Shown piece by piece: positions 8,547-18,251 of a stretch of 44,805 nucleotides of DNA (position 1 is the stretch's first letter; every line of letters starts with the position of its first letter). This DNA comes from Ardenticatenaceae bacterium (GTDB lineage: Bacteria > Chloroflexota > Anaerolineae > Promineifilales > Promineifilaceae). Below the pieces are notes generated by a model. The model was not told the DNA's origin and ran no database searches. It worked only from the letters and a program-made list of their open reading frames with translations. Both the position numbers and the translations under genes were made by a program. The stretch lies in the NCBI GenBank assembly GCA_011525915.1, contig WYBM01000084.1, forward strand, positions 1-44,805, written 5' to 3'.

Positions 8547-9443
8547 TTAAGGTGGGAAGGCCCACACCAGAAACCGGGGCAGCACCTTTGCCCAGGTATC
8601 ATAATGATGGCGCCCGCCGGGCACTTCTACATAGACCAACGCCCGGTCGCGCTCATAACCTAGTTCCACCAATTCGTCTATGAGTTCCTGGGTATCTTGA
8701 ATGGCGTCAATCACACCGTTATTGTCACGGTCTGAAAATTCATCTTGGGTGGCTGCTTGAAACCAGAAGCGCAGCCCGGCGCGCCGTGGCCCCCGGCGCA
8801 CCAGCGCATGAGCAATACGCTGGTTGGCGTCTATGGCTGTTTCGTCGGCCGCCGCCCGCCACCAGAAGGAACCAGACAGCACCCCAACAATGCCAAAGGT
8901 GTCCGGGTGATTCCAGGCCAGGTCAAACGCCGACAGGCCCCCTAACGAGGCGCCCAACACGGCCGTGTCAGATGCTCTTTCACGTACGCGGTAGTTTGAC
9001 TTAACATAAGGAACCACCTCTTCAACAACAAACCGGGCGTAAACGGCCGCTTTGGTGCCCAATCCCTGTGCGTTTGCGGCCACGGCCGTGCCGTACTCCT
9101 GCAAGCGTGCTTCATTGGTGGGAATGGCGACTACAATCAGGGGCGCCATTTGCTGGCGGGCATACAACGTTGCCAACGTTTCTTGTAGCGTTAAGGCGTC
9201 TCTATCCTGTCCATCGTTGACATAAAGTGTTTTGCAGGATTGGGTGGATTGGTGGTAATCAGGGGGCAGATAGATGGTTAACGGCCGTGTGTTCCCCAAA
9301 TGCTCTGAGACAAACTTGGGGATGGTCACCTCCTCAATGGTCGCCAACAACCGGCGACGACGCTCCCTGGCATACCACCACAGAAACGCCAGCAACCCCA
9401 GGATGACATAAAGTAATAGTGGTACTAACATAAATGTCTTCAT
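8547..9443 (-). CDS. Membrane-anchored esterase (putative esterase D family)
   Basis: This is an alpha/beta-hydrolase of the putative-esterase type (IroE/esterase D-like), 298 residues from ATG 9443; a TTG 24 bases upstream would add eight residues. The N-terminus is one membrane helix (about 5-25) followed by a basic stretch, so the catalytic domain is probably anchored outside the membrane. The nucleophile elbow is GASLGG (Ser166). The oxyanion strand region reads YLPPDY, a calcium-like loop DRDNNGVIDA follows, and the catalytic His lies in GGRHHYDTW near the C-terminus. The substrate is unknown; carboxylic esters or siderophore-like esters are typical for the family. It lies on the same strand after the haloalkane dehalogenase, 155 bases downstream. 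Confidence 0.75.
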   Translation of the reverse strand: MKTFMLVPLLLYVILGLLAFLWWYARERRRRLLATIEEVTIPKFVSEHLGNTRPLTIYLPPDYHQSTQSCKTLYVNDGQDRDALTLQETLATLYARQQMAPLIVVAIPTNEARLQEYGTAVAANAQGLGTKAAVYARFVVEEVVPYVKSNYRVRERASDTAVLGASLGGLSAFDLAWNHPDTFGIVGVLSGSFWWRAAADETAIDANQRIAHALVRRGPRRAGLRFWFQAATQDEFSDRDNNGVIDAIQDTQELIDELVELGYERDRALVYVEVPGGRHHYDTWAKVLPRFLVWAFPP

Positions 9444-9598
9444 ACTACCGCGAGTGGGAAACCACAATCCCCAAACTGGAAGACTCCGTCAACAGCATGG
9501 CACATAGCAGTTCCTCCAGCCACACTTCTTCCAGCCGTTTGTTTAGCGGTGGCAGATCCTCAGGCCATGGCGCCAGCGGCAAATGGTAAGTAACCAGT

Positions 9599-10483
9599 CT
9601 ACGCCCTTTCCATGAACGCCAGGATGTGGGTGGCAATTTCCTCACCCTTATCTTCCTGTAAAAAATGCCCGGCCCCCTTGATGACAATACGGGGCTGGTC
9701 GGCCTGACGAATATGCATCAGCCGCCGAAACCATAAATCTCCACCGGCTGTAATGGGATCACTGTCTGAAAAAAGGGTCAGCGCCGGCTTAGGCCACGCC
9801 GCCAGCACTTTGCGCGCCTGGCGCATCTGGGCGGCACCAGGGTCTTCCGGCTTCAGGGGCACCTGTAGTGGCCAGGCGGCCACGCCGGCTTTATACGTCT
9901 CGTCTGGGAAGGGCGCTTCGTAAGCGGCCAGCACTTCATCGGGCACTTTACTAATCGTGCCCCCCTGAATGACACGGCCAATGGGCATGCGCACCCCGAA
10001 TTTTTCCCCAAAGGCACGCCAACGCATAAACGCTTCCGGCATGGGCTCACCACCGGGCAGGCCGGTATTCATAATGACTAAGCGGGCAAAACGCTGCGGT
10101 AATTGGCTGGCCACGGTCAGGCCCAGCATGCCGCCCCAATCCTGCACCACCAGCGTAATGTCTTGTAGATTTAACTTTTCGATAAAACTCACCAGGGTCT
10201 CCTGGTGCATCTGGAAGGAGTATGCCTCCAGATCTTTGTATTTATCAGAACGGCCGAAGCCAATAAAGTCCATGGCCAGCACACGGTGCTTGTGGGCCAG
10301 GGGCGGGATCATTTTGCGGTAGAGGTAGCTCCAACTTGGTTCGCCGTGCAGGCAAAGGATGGCAGCGCCCGTTCCTTCATCGACATAATGAACACGGTTT
10401 CCTTTGATCTCTACATAATGGGGGGCAAAGGGAAAACCGGGCAAATTGGCAAAACGGGCGTCGGGGGTGCGCAAAATGATCAT
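9599..10483 (-). CDS. Haloalkane dehalogenase (HLD-I, DhlA-like)
   Basis: The alpha/beta-hydrolase fold enzyme has 294 residues. The nucleophile elbow is VVQDWGGMLG, so the nucleophile is Asp115 (not Ser), followed by Trp116, a halide-binding residue in this family. HGEPSWSYLYR (46-56) forms the oxyanion-hole region. The acid is probably in SDSDPIT (239-245) and the base is His273 in GAGHFLQED. These features match haloalkane dehalogenases of subfamily I, which hydrolyse carbon-halogen bonds to alcohols. The ATG at 10483 is preferred to 10495 because GGGAGA lies seven bases before it. The gene sits between the Hsp70-like gene and the esterase, all on the minus strand. Activity and substrate range cannot be read from sequence. 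Confidence 0.85.
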   Translation of the reverse strand: MIILRTPDARFANLPGFPFAPHYVEIKGNRVHYVDEGTGAAILCLHGEPSWSYLYRKMIPPLAHKHRVLAMDFIGFGRSDKYKDLEAYSFQMHQETLVSFIEKLNLQDITLVVQDWGGMLGLTVASQLPQRFARLVIMNTGLPGGEPMPEAFMRWRAFGEKFGVRMPIGRVIQGGTISKVPDEVLAAYEAPFPDETYKAGVAAWPLQVPLKPEDPGAAQMRQARKVLAAWPKPALTLFSDSDPITAGGDLWFRRLMHIRQADQPRIVIKGAGHFLQEDKGEEIATHILAFMERA

Positions 10484-10610
10484 ACTTTCTCCCATGGATA
10501 GACAGGTTTCGCCCGTAAGTATAACTCAAATATGCTGCAAGGGACCGCCTCAGGGGTGGGGTTAAACAGGGCTAAAACAAATGACTGGCAGATTGATAAA
10601 TGAAAGGTGC

Positions 10611-12953
10611 TTATGGGTGTAGGAGTGTACACACAATTTCTTGGGGGCCCAGCGTTACCAGTCGTCTGGTTTTGGTAGATGCCTCTGGGGCTACGCCAGC
10701 ATCCTCCACGGCCGTGATGCGCTCATTTGTCACCGCCCACACGGGGCCATTGGCCACCCCTACCACGACACTCTGCCGGGCCACATGGACTTTCCCTTTG
10801 GCGTTTTCCCTTTCCGGGATCTCGATCCAGCCGGCCAGCGTTTGACGGCCGTAGCCGTCGGCCGTTAAAAGCAGCAGTTCATCATCGGGCTGGCACAATA
10901 GGGCGCCTGTCACCCGGTTGTTGCGGTCACACTTCATCAGTTGAGTGCCAGAGCCGCGCAGTTTGCCCACAGGGTAACGCACGGCCCGGCTCGTTTCCGT
11001 CACCAGCACCACCTCGTCATCTGTTTCGGCGCCCACCGCCAGAAGTGGTACGCCCAGAAGCTGGTTGTCAAACATCAACGGCACCGGCGCTTCAACACTT
11101 TCCTGCATCACCCGCAGGGGGTACGGCCGGGCCAGCCCCAATGAGGTTACAATCAGCAGCTTGTCATGCTGTTTCACCTCGCGCCACCGGCTGAGGCTGC
11201 ACAAAGATTCCCGCTGCCCCAGCATGTATACATCGGCCATTTGTACGTTCACACTTTGCCGTTCCAGGAGTTGGCGCGGTGTCAGCAGCAAAAAGCGGTA
11301 ATGGGAGGTGATGATCAGCAGCGGCTCATCCAGGTCAGCTGTCATGGCCGCGGTGACGGGGTGATCAATATTTAGTGCGTGCAGATCGGCCATAGGCGAA
11401 TGGGAAAAGGGCACGGCCGTGATTTGCTGCCCTTCACCCAAAACCACCAGCGCCCGGTCTGCGTTTGGGGCCACCTCGTCAATGATCCCTTCTTGAATTT
11501 GAATGCGCCGCTGCAGCAGATCCAGGTTCACCGGGTTGATCATCGGCCGGCTGCTGCCAGATTCTGGCATATGGGCCACATCGTCAGCGGTGTAGGCCCG
11601 CGCGGCCACTTCACCCCGGGCAATGCCCAGCCCAATTACACCCAACCCGGCCGTCACGCTGCTAAAGGTGTCAATTACCCGCATCTTGTCATCGCCAAAC
11701 TTACGCCGCAGCATCTCGTCAAACACCGGAATCTGTGAGGAACCGCCGGTGCGGATAACGGCATCAATGGCCTCCACCTCCAGGCCTGAAGCGGCGACTG
11801 TTTCATCAATATGCCGGTTAATCGCCAGGATTTCTTGTTGGATGATGCGCTCAAATTCGCCGCGAGTTACAAACTCTATCACCTTGAACCCTGGCCCTTC
11901 CAGGTGAATCTGGGCGCCGCGTTTCTCAGACAATTCACGTTTGGCCTGCTCTACAATGTCAAACATCTGTTGGCCGTAATTGGTGGAGACCAGGCTGATA
12001 AGCGACTCTATTTGGTAGCGGCGCTGCGCGGTATGGGCAATGTCTTCCAACATACGCCGGTTTTGTCCTGTTTGTAATTCCAGGATCGTTTGCCAGTTGG
12101 CAAAGGTATCATAAATCCAGGGGGGCACTTGCAGCTTTTTGTGGCGGGCGCCAAAGTAACTGCCTTCACCAAAATGTTTGGGCAGTTTAGCCCGCACCAG
12201 CTTCTGGTCAAACACATCCCCGGCCACTGGGATGCCACCCGTAGCCAGTACCTGGCGGTTCTTTTGGCCCAACTGCATCACCGTTAAATCCAACGTGCCG
12301 CCACCAAAGTCAAAGACCAACACATTCTGAGGCTGGCTGATCTCCGTTTCATAACTGTAAGCGGCCGCGATGGGTTCGTATTGGAAGTACACCGTTTCAT
12401 ACCCCGCTTTGATGGCTGCTTGCAGCAGCCGCGCCTGGGCCAGACTGTCTTTTTCTGGCTCATGGGCAAAGCGCACTGGCCGCCCCAACACCACTTGTTT
12501 TAATTCCTGCCCCAACAACTGTTCAGCGCGCACTTTAGCGATGTGCAGGTAAAGGCCAATGAGGTTCTCCAACGAATAAAAGTGCTGGCCAACAACGCTG
12601 CCAGGGTAATCGGGGTCACGCAGGCCGGTTTTGATGGAGAGAAACAGACGTCCTGGCGCCAGGACGTCTACGTAGACATAGGCATCAGTGATGTAAAACA
12701 TATCGGCGCCGCGAATCTCAATTTCACCTACCCATACTTTTTTGGTTTTTACAGATCGGCCGCTGTTTTGGCTGAAGTAGGTGTCTACGGCCGCACGGCC
12801 GACGTACAAATCCTGTTCATTGGTAGCATACACGGCCGTGCGCATCACTTTGGGGTTGGCGTTAGAGGGGTCAAGGGGCAGCACGTGAATGGTACGGCCG
12901 TCGTATAAGGCCATGCCAGAATTTGTCGTGCCAAAATCCATGCCCACAATCAT
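10611..12953 (-). CDS. Hsp70-like ATPase fused to a GyrA-type beta-pinwheel
   Basis: The product has 780 residues from ATG 12953, which follows AAAGGAGG. Residues 1-450 are an actin-fold Hsp70 ATPase domain: phosphate-1 loop DFGTTNSGMALYDG (6-19), phosphate-2 loop VFDFGGGTLDLT (213-224), and adenosine loop RTGGSSQIP (401-409). The DnaK peptide-binding and lid domains are missing. Instead, residues about 499-780 form six repeats of about 45 residues. Each begins near a hydrophobic strand plus T-x-x-G, for example LLLLTADGYGRQTLAGW and VVLVTETSRAVRYPVGKL. They match in pattern the blades of the gyrase A C-terminal domain in this same window (VLVITEKGYGKRTDVGEY). The GyrA-box is absent. It may be a chaperone-like ATPase that binds DNA or a partner through the pinwheel; the function is unknown. 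Confidence 0.85.
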   Translation of the reverse strand: MIVGMDFGTTNSGMALYDGRTIHVLPLDPSNANPKVMRTAVYATNEQDLYVGRAAVDTYFSQNSGRSVKTKKVWVGEIEIRGADMFYITDAYVYVDVLAPGRLFLSIKTGLRDPDYPGSVVGQHFYSLENLIGLYLHIAKVRAEQLLGQELKQVVLGRPVRFAHEPEKDSLAQARLLQAAIKAGYETVYFQYEPIAAAYSYETEISQPQNVLVFDFGGGTLDLTVMQLGQKNRQVLATGGIPVAGDVFDQKLVRAKLPKHFGEGSYFGARHKKLQVPPWIYDTFANWQTILELQTGQNRRMLEDIAHTAQRRYQIESLISLVSTNYGQQMFDIVEQAKRELSEKRGAQIHLEGPGFKVIEFVTRGEFERIIQQEILAINRHIDETVAASGLEVEAIDAVIRTGGSSQIPVFDEMLRRKFGDDKMRVIDTFSSVTAGLGVIGLGIARGEVAARAYTADDVAHMPESGSSRPMINPVNLDLLQRRIQIQEGIIDEVAPNADRALVVLGEGQQITAVPFSHSPMADLHALNIDHPVTAAMTADLDEPLLIITSHYRFLLLTPRQLLERQSVNVQMADVYMLGQRESLCSLSRWREVKQHDKLLIVTSLGLARPYPLRVMQESVEAPVPLMFDNQLLGVPLLAVGAETDDEVVLVTETSRAVRYPVGKLRGSGTQLMKCDRNNRVTGALLCQPDDELLLLTADGYGRQTLAGWIEIPERENAKGKVHVARQSVVVGVANGPVWAVTNERITAVEDAGVAPEASTKTRRLVTLGPQEIVCTLLHP

Positions 12954-13114
12954 GAAATTTCCTCCTTTACCAGAAGCCGGCTGCAGTAATCGAATACCGG
13001 CCGCCGATGAGCAAATACTGAACACGCGAACTGCCAAGTCTATTACAGGTGGAATTTTTCGTCAAATCTCCGGGAGCGGGCCAGACGATGCATTGGGGGA
13101 TTGCAGAGAACAGG

Positions 13115-13143
13115 TTGCATAGCCGATAGGGCATGGTTATAAT
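13115..13143 (+). promoter_or_regulatory. tRNA-Lys promoter
   Basis: The -35 TTGCAT (13115-13120), a 17-base spacer and the -10 TATAAT (13138-13143) place the transcription start about five bases before the tRNA. Confidence 0.7.
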
Positions 13144-13154
13144 CCGCCCGGTTA

Positions 13155-13229
13155 GGCCCTGTAGCTCAGTGGAAGAGCAGGTGACTTTTAATCACTTGGT
13201 CGTAAGTTCGAATCTTACCAGGGTCACCA
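13155..13229 (+). tRNA. tRNA-Lys (anticodon TTT)
   Basis: All four arms can be folded. The acceptor is GGCCCTG with CAGGGTC (13155-13161/13219-13225), the D stem GCTC/GAGC, and the anticodon stem GGTGA/TCACT around loop CTTTTAA with anticodon TTT at 13187-13189. The T stem is GTAAG/CTTAC around TTCGAAT. The discriminator A and CCA (13226-13229) are encoded. The variable loop is short. Confidence 0.95.
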
Positions 13230-13232
13230 GAG

Positions 13233-13261
13233 AAGGACTGTCTGCAAAGGCAGTCCTTTTT
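13233..13261 (+). terminator. Rho-independent terminator of tRNA-Lys
   Basis: The stem AAGGACTG/CAGTCCTT (13233-13240 with 13251-13258) runs into a T-tract. It starts four bases after the tRNA CCA end. Confidence 0.85.
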
Positions 13262-13600
13262 GTTACCAGGGTAGCGTATTGGGTAGCGGTTGAGGCTGAT
13301 TTAAATGAATTGGCCCAAGACCAAAGACCTACTGTTTGTGCCCGCAATTATGCTACAATGGTGGGTACAAATTATGACAAGTAAGGGGCATTCTTTTCTG
13401 ACCTTCTGCCATGCCTATTTTGACAGGCAAAGCGCTGACCGGCAGAATAGTTAAATAGATGTTTCTCTGAAGCCATATCTTCATTACTCATATTCCCCCT
13501 TTATCGAAAGAATGCATCACCCCCTAAATAAGGTTATGTTAAGCGCATACCCTTATGATTAAAAGGCACAATCGTAAAAACCACTCAAAGATCTGGTACC
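13262..13600. other. Gene-free stretch between tRNA-Lys and kinase block
   Basis: I see no convincing gene here. The 10 bases TTACCAGGGT at 13263-13272 repeat part of the tRNA 3' end (13215-13224), which could be a trace of an integration site. The rest is AT-rich, and no strong promoter or ribosome site for the following kinase is visible. Confidence 0.4.
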
Positions 13601-16600
13601 ATGAGCAACACCTATAAAAAGACAGCTGTCTACACTGTAACCTGTATAAGTTTGTTGCTCATTCACCTCTTGCTGCAAAATACCCCCTGGCAAGGCAATA
13701 CGCAAATACACACCATCATGGAAGTTATTGCTTCCTTATTGGCCTTTTTTGTGGGCATTTTAGCCTTGATACGATATTACACACGTAAAACTCACACCAT
13801 TTTTCTCATTGGCGTTGGTTTTTTCGGCACCGCCTTACTGGACAGCTATCACGCCCTCATCTCGTCAACATTTATTGGTGCCTATTTCCCTTCCCCTCCT
13901 GCCACCCTGATACCCTGGAGCTGGACGGCCTCTCGTGTTTATCTGGCTGTTTTCCTTTTTCTAGGCTGTCTCACCTGGCGAAAGGAAAGAACAACCACAC
14001 GAATCGCCAGATCTACAGAAAACATCATCTTCCTTACAGCCAGCTTATTAACCTTGCTCTTCTTCCTTTTTCTTGCTTTCATTCCCTTACCCCAGGCCCA
14101 CTATTCAGAACTACCCTTTCATCGTCCGGAAGAGTTTATTGCTGCCTTTTTCCTTTTAATAACCCTGGCAGGTTATCTAGGCAAAGGTCGGTGGCGCACA
14201 GAATCATTCGACAATTGGATCATCCTCTCGCTCATTGCCGGGGCTATAGGCCAGATCATGTTTATGTCTTTTTCCCGTACATTGTTTGATACGATGTTCC
14301 ATATCGGCCATCTGCTAAAGCTCGCCAGCTATATTTTTGTTTTAGTCGGTCTATTAGACAGTGTATATCGGTTGTTTAAACAAACAGAAGCAGACTCGGC
14401 CGAACTCTTAGCTGTAAATGCTACTTTAGATAGAGAGATTGCCGAACGCAAACAGGTTGAACAAACTTTATTACAAAACAACCGTGAACTAGCCTTACTT
14501 AACCAGGCCGGGCAATATTTCAATTCTTCATTGGACCTGGCGCTGGTTCTAGATGCCATTTTAGAAGAAGTACGCCATTTACTAGATGTCATTGCCTGTT
14601 CCATCTGGCTTGTAAACACACAAACGGGTGACCTTGTCTGCGAGCAAGTGGTAGGCACACACAGTGAGCGTGTACGCGGTTGGCATCTCTCGCCAGGGCA
14701 AGGAGTTGTGGGCAGGGTTGCCCTTACCGGCGAAAGTCATATCGTCGCCGACACCCGGTCTGAGGTTTCCCATGAAAAGGCGGTTGACCAGCGCACAGGT
14801 TTTGAGTCACGCTCTATCCTTAGTATGCCTCTAAAGGTGCAAGAAGAGACGATCGGTGTACTGCAAGTGATAGATACGGAATCGGGACGTTTTACTACTG
14901 CTCATTTAAAGATGTTGGAACCTCTGGTTGCCTGGGCGGCTATTGCTATACAAAATGCCCGCTATTATGTTCAAGCACAACAAGAAATAAAAGAACGTGT
15001 CCAGGTAGAAATTGTACTGGCGCAGCGGGTGGCCCAACTGGCGCTCCTCAACGAGATCGGCAAAGAGATAGCGGCCATGCTGGACGCGCCTCGTGTCATG
15101 GAGCGGGTAGTGCATCTGGTACATAAGCGATTCGACTACCATCATGTTGCCTTATTTGTGGTCGGTGAAGAGAAAAAAACGTTGCTGATGAAATCTACAG
15201 CCGGGCATTATGCCTTGCTTTATCCCACGGATCACCAGCTTCAATGGGGCGAAGGCATTGTTGGTTGGGTAGCCCAAAACAAGAAAACATTGCTCGTAAA
15301 TGATACTCATAATGACACCCGCTATATTAACTACTTCCCAGATGTCATAACAACCAAATCCGAACTGAGTGTCCCCGTACTCGTGGGAACAGAACTGGTA
15401 GGTGTGCTGGATATTCAAAGCCCACAACCTACTGCATTTGACAGCAACGATGTGCTTGTTATGGAAACCCTGGCCGACCAAATAGCAGTGTCGTTAGTAA
15501 ATGCACGTTTATACTCTGCGCTGGCTACAGAACGCACGTTGCTGTCTCAGCGGGTGGCCGAGAGCACCATGGAATTACGTGAAGCAAATGAGGAGTTAGC
15601 ACAAGCCATTCGCACCAAAGGCCTTTTTTTGGCCAGCATGAGTCACGAACTGCGTACACCACTGAATGGCATCTTAGGCTATGCGCATATCTTGCAGAAA
15701 AATGCAGACCTCCTCCCCCAACAAGCAAAGGGTTTGAACATTATTCAGGAAAGTGGCAAGCATCTATTAGCCCTCATCAACGATATTTTGGACATGTCCA
15801 GGTTAGAAGCACACAGGCTTGAACTCCACCCAACTGAGATTGACCTGATCACCTTTCTAAAAGGCACCTTCGATGTTTTTCGAATGCCTACCCAACAGAA
15901 GAACATTTCTTACGAATGCAAATTTTCAGATGAACTTCCCAACATTGTCCTTGTAGATCAAACACGGCTGCGCCAGATTTTACACAATCTCTTAGCCAAC
16001 GCGATAAAGTTTACAGACCACGGGCGGGTTTTATTTGAGGTAAGCAAACTAGAAGGTACAAATTGCTCGGCTACAATTCGGTTTGAAGTATCTGATACGG
16101 GCGTCGGTATTCCGCAAACGGATTTGGTAAAAATATTCATCCCCTTTGAGCAGGTAGGAAGAACAATACATCAGGTTGACGGCGCCGGTCTGGGGCTGGC
16201 CATCAGTCATGGATTGGTCAATCTGATGGGTGGGGAACTGCATGTTTCTAGCCATCTAAATAAGGGCAGCACCTTCTGGTTTGATGTCACATTACCGGTT
16301 TTATCTAACCATCAGGTAATCCCTGTCCCTATATATCCTGACATCATTGGTTATAAGGGGCAAACCCTTACCGTACTGATTGCTGATGATCACACCGACA
16401 ACCGTTCATTATTAATTGATTTACTACAACCGCTTGGTTTTCAGGTTGTTAGTATGACAAATGGTTTACAAGCAGTAGAACAGGCAAAAATGATCAGACC
16501 TGACATTATACTGATGGATTTGCGCATGCCTGTTATGGATGGATACGAAGCAATTGCCGCGATTAGAGACGTACCAGAGCTAAGCGAGATGCCAATTATT

Positions 16601-17011
16601 GCTGTATCGGCCGGTGTATTTGAAATAGATCGAGAAAAAAGTTTGGCGGTCGGTGGCAATGCATTCCTCCCCAAGCCGGTTAATTGGCACCAGCTCAGTC
16701 AACTGCTGCAAGAACATCTTTCTTTAGAATGGATTTATGCAGACAAGACAAATCAGGGACAACAAGCAACAATTTTACCTGACAAAGATAGCGCGTTGTC
16801 AACGCCGCCGCTCGAGGAAATGAAGAAGTTACATGAGTTAGCCGTACTCGGTAATATGCGTCTCATCCGTCAACATGCTGCACATTTAACCGATTTAGAT
16901 GAAAAATACCAACCATTTGCCGCTGCCTTGCAGCAGATGGCAGAGAACTTTCAAGAAAAAGCGATCTTATCTCTGGTGGAACAATGCTTGGAGACGAGTG
17001 AGGAATTGTGA
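13601..17011 (+). CDS. Membrane hybrid sensor histidine kinase with two GAF domains
   Basis: The product has 1136 residues. The N-terminus (about 1-260) is a multi-helix membrane sensor resembling MASE-type domains. A short coiled coil follows, then two GAF domains (about 305-455 and 475-635) that may bind small ligands. The dimerisation/phosphoacceptor helix has H682 in SMSHELRTPLNG. The ATPase domain has the N-box around NLLANAIKF, the G1 box SDTGVGIP and the G2 box GAGLGLA. A receiver domain carries the phosphorylatable D973 in ILMDLRMPVMDG. The C-terminal ~80 helical residues resemble the tail often found after such receivers. The start ATG 13601 lacks a clear ribosome site. It overlaps or nearly abuts the next kinase gene, so the two form one operon and probably one phosphorelay. 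ACGGCCGT is absent. Confidence 0.9.
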   Translation: MSNTYKKTAVYTVTCISLLLIHLLLQNTPWQGNTQIHTIMEVIASLLAFFVGILALIRYYTRKTHTIFLIGVGFFGTALLDSYHALISSTFIGAYFPSPPATLIPWSWTASRVYLAVFLFLGCLTWRKERTTTRIARSTENIIFLTASLLTLLFFLFLAFIPLPQAHYSELPFHRPEEFIAAFFLLITLAGYLGKGRWRTESFDNWIILSLIAGAIGQIMFMSFSRTLFDTMFHIGHLLKLASYIFVLVGLLDSVYRLFKQTEADSAELLAVNATLDREIAERKQVEQTLLQNNRELALLNQAGQYFNSSLDLALVLDAILEEVRHLLDVIACSIWLVNTQTGDLVCEQVVGTHSERVRGWHLSPGQGVVGRVALTGESHIVADTRSEVSHEKAVDQRTGFESRSILSMPLKVQEETIGVLQVIDTESGRFTTAHLKMLEPLVAWAAIAIQNARYYVQAQQEIKERVQVEIVLAQRVAQLALLNEIGKEIAAMLDAPRVMERVVHLVHKRFDYHHVALFVVGEEKKTLLMKSTAGHYALLYPTDHQLQWGEGIVGWVAQNKKTLLVNDTHNDTRYINYFPDVITTKSELSVPVLVGTELVGVLDIQSPQPTAFDSNDVLVMETLADQIAVSLVNARLYSALATERTLLSQRVAESTMELREANEELAQAIRTKGLFLASMSHELRTPLNGILGYAHILQKNADLLPQQAKGLNIIQESGKHLLALINDILDMSRLEAHRLELHPTEIDLITFLKGTFDVFRMPTQQKNISYECKFSDELPNIVLVDQTRLRQILHNLLANAIKFTDHGRVLFEVSKLEGTNCSATIRFEVSDTGVGIPQTDLVKIFIPFEQVGRTIHQVDGAGLGLAISHGLVNLMGGELHVSSHLNKGSTFWFDVTLPVLSNHQVIPVPIYPDIIGYKGQTLTVLIADDHTDNRSLLIDLLQPLGFQVVSMTNGLQAVEQAKMIRPDIILMDLRMPVMDGYEAIAAIRDVPELSEMPIIAVSAGVFEIDREKSLAVGGNAFLPKPVNWHQLSQLLQEHLSLEWIYADKTNQGQQATILPDKDSALSTPPLEEMKKLHELAVLGNMRLIRQHAAHLTDLDEKYQPFAAALQQMAENFQEKAILSLVEQCLETSEEL

Positions 17012-17019
17012 GGAATCCT

Positions 17020-18186
17020 ATGAAATCACAAGTACAAGAAGGGAAAATTATTAATCCACAAGGGATTAAGATTCTGGTAGTAGATGATAATCCGACAAAT
17101 TTGAGATTGATCGTTGATTATCTGGAAGCACATGGGTATACGGTATTGATAGCTCAAGCGGGTGATAGTGGCTTAAGACGGGCAAAAGATACACAGCCTG
17201 ACCTGATCTTATTGGATGTGATGATGCCGGTTATGGATGGGTTTGACGTGTGCTGCCATCTAAAAGCAGATAGCAAAACACACGAAATACCGGTCATTTT
17301 TTTAACAGCGCTGACTTCTGAAACCGATATTGTCAAAGGGTTTGAGGTGGGGGCGGTTGATTACATCACCAAACCCATACGTGAGCAAGAGTTGCTGGCC
17401 CGGGTAAACACACATTTGACGTTGTTTCTGCAAAGACGGCAGATTGAGCACCAACGTGAGCAGGAGCGCATATATTTTGAGCGATTGGTGATGATGAAGA
17501 ATGAATTTGTGCAGTCAGTTTCTCATGATCTTAAGAACCCATTAAACGTCATTACGCTCTCACTACATACGCTTAAAGCTAAAGGAATGACAAATTATGA
17601 ATTGGCCACAAAGCATTTGACCAGAATGGAAAAACAAACACAGCGTATGAAGACGCTCGTGGTAGATTTGCTAGATCTGGCTAAATTAGATACCGGATAT
17701 CAATTAAATTTGGAAATGGTATCTATTTTTACTTTTCTGGAAAAGATAGTAGAGCGATTTGTACCTCTGGCCCAAACGAAAGGCATAACCATGGAACTCA
17801 CGCCCCTGGCTTCTGATATTGCTTTGTTTTTAGATGAGGAACAGATGGAACGGGTGATGGATAATTTGTTGTCAAATGCCATTAAATATACACCGGCAGC
17901 AGGAAAGATATTCTTGGGGGCAACGCAAGAAGAATCAGAACTTACGCTTTATGTTTCTGATAATGGATTGGGAATTCCCTCGGGTGAGCTGCCACTTATA
18001 TTTAATGCTTTTCATCGTGTCAGACGTGAAGACCAGCTTGAGGCAGAAGGATCGGGGTTAGGCCTCTCTATTGTGCGATCTATTGTAGAGCAACATAACG
18101 GCCATGTATGGGTAGACAGCACCTTGGGTCAAGGCACCACGTTTTATGTCTCTTTGCCTTTGTCGGAACCTGTACCTGTTGTTTAA
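17020..18186 (+). CDS. Receiver-histidine kinase (REC-HisKA-HATPase)
   Basis: This soluble protein has 388 residues. The receiver domain (about 12-130) has the acidic pair DD, the phosphoacceptor D66 in LLDVMMPVMDG and the conserved Lys in TKPI. It is followed by a coiled linker, a HisKA domain with H169 in SVSHDLKNPL, and an ATPase domain with intact N-box (NLLSNAIKY), G1 box (SDNGLGIP) and G2 box (GSGLGLS). An upstream GTG at 17008 overlaps the previous stop. ATG 17020, with AGGA about six bases upstream, is the better start. It likely receives phosphate from the hybrid kinase and passes it on; the output regulator is not in this window. Confidence 0.88.
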   Translation: MKSQVQEGKIINPQGIKILVVDDNPTNLRLIVDYLEAHGYTVLIAQAGDSGLRRAKDTQPDLILLDVMMPVMDGFDVCCHLKADSKTHEIPVIFLTALTSETDIVKGFEVGAVDYITKPIREQELLARVNTHLTLFLQRRQIEHQREQERIYFERLVMMKNEFVQSVSHDLKNPLNVITLSLHTLKAKGMTNYELATKHLTRMEKQTQRMKTLVVDLLDLAKLDTGYQLNLEMVSIFTFLEKIVERFVPLAQTKGITMELTPLASDIALFLDEEQMERVMDNLLSNAIKYTPAAGKIFLGATQEESELTLYVSDNGLGIPSGELPLIFNAFHRVRREDQLEAEGSGLGLSIVRSIVEQHNGHVWVDSTLGQGTTFYVSLPLSEPVPVV

Positions 18187-18251
18187 ATATAATGTCCACT
18201 GAACACTGGCTACGGACTTCTGATGCCTGGTACTACAAGTTTGTTTCGGGG

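Noticed and set aside
9445..9687. Minus-strand frame between dehalogenase and esterase (LPLAPWPEDLPPLNKRLEEVW)
   Set aside because: The part outside the dehalogenase looks somewhat protein-like, but it has no start or ribosome site of its own and no recognised family.
13133..13384. 83-codon open frame across the tRNA-Lys region
   Set aside because: It reads through the tRNA and its terminator and has no protein-like features.
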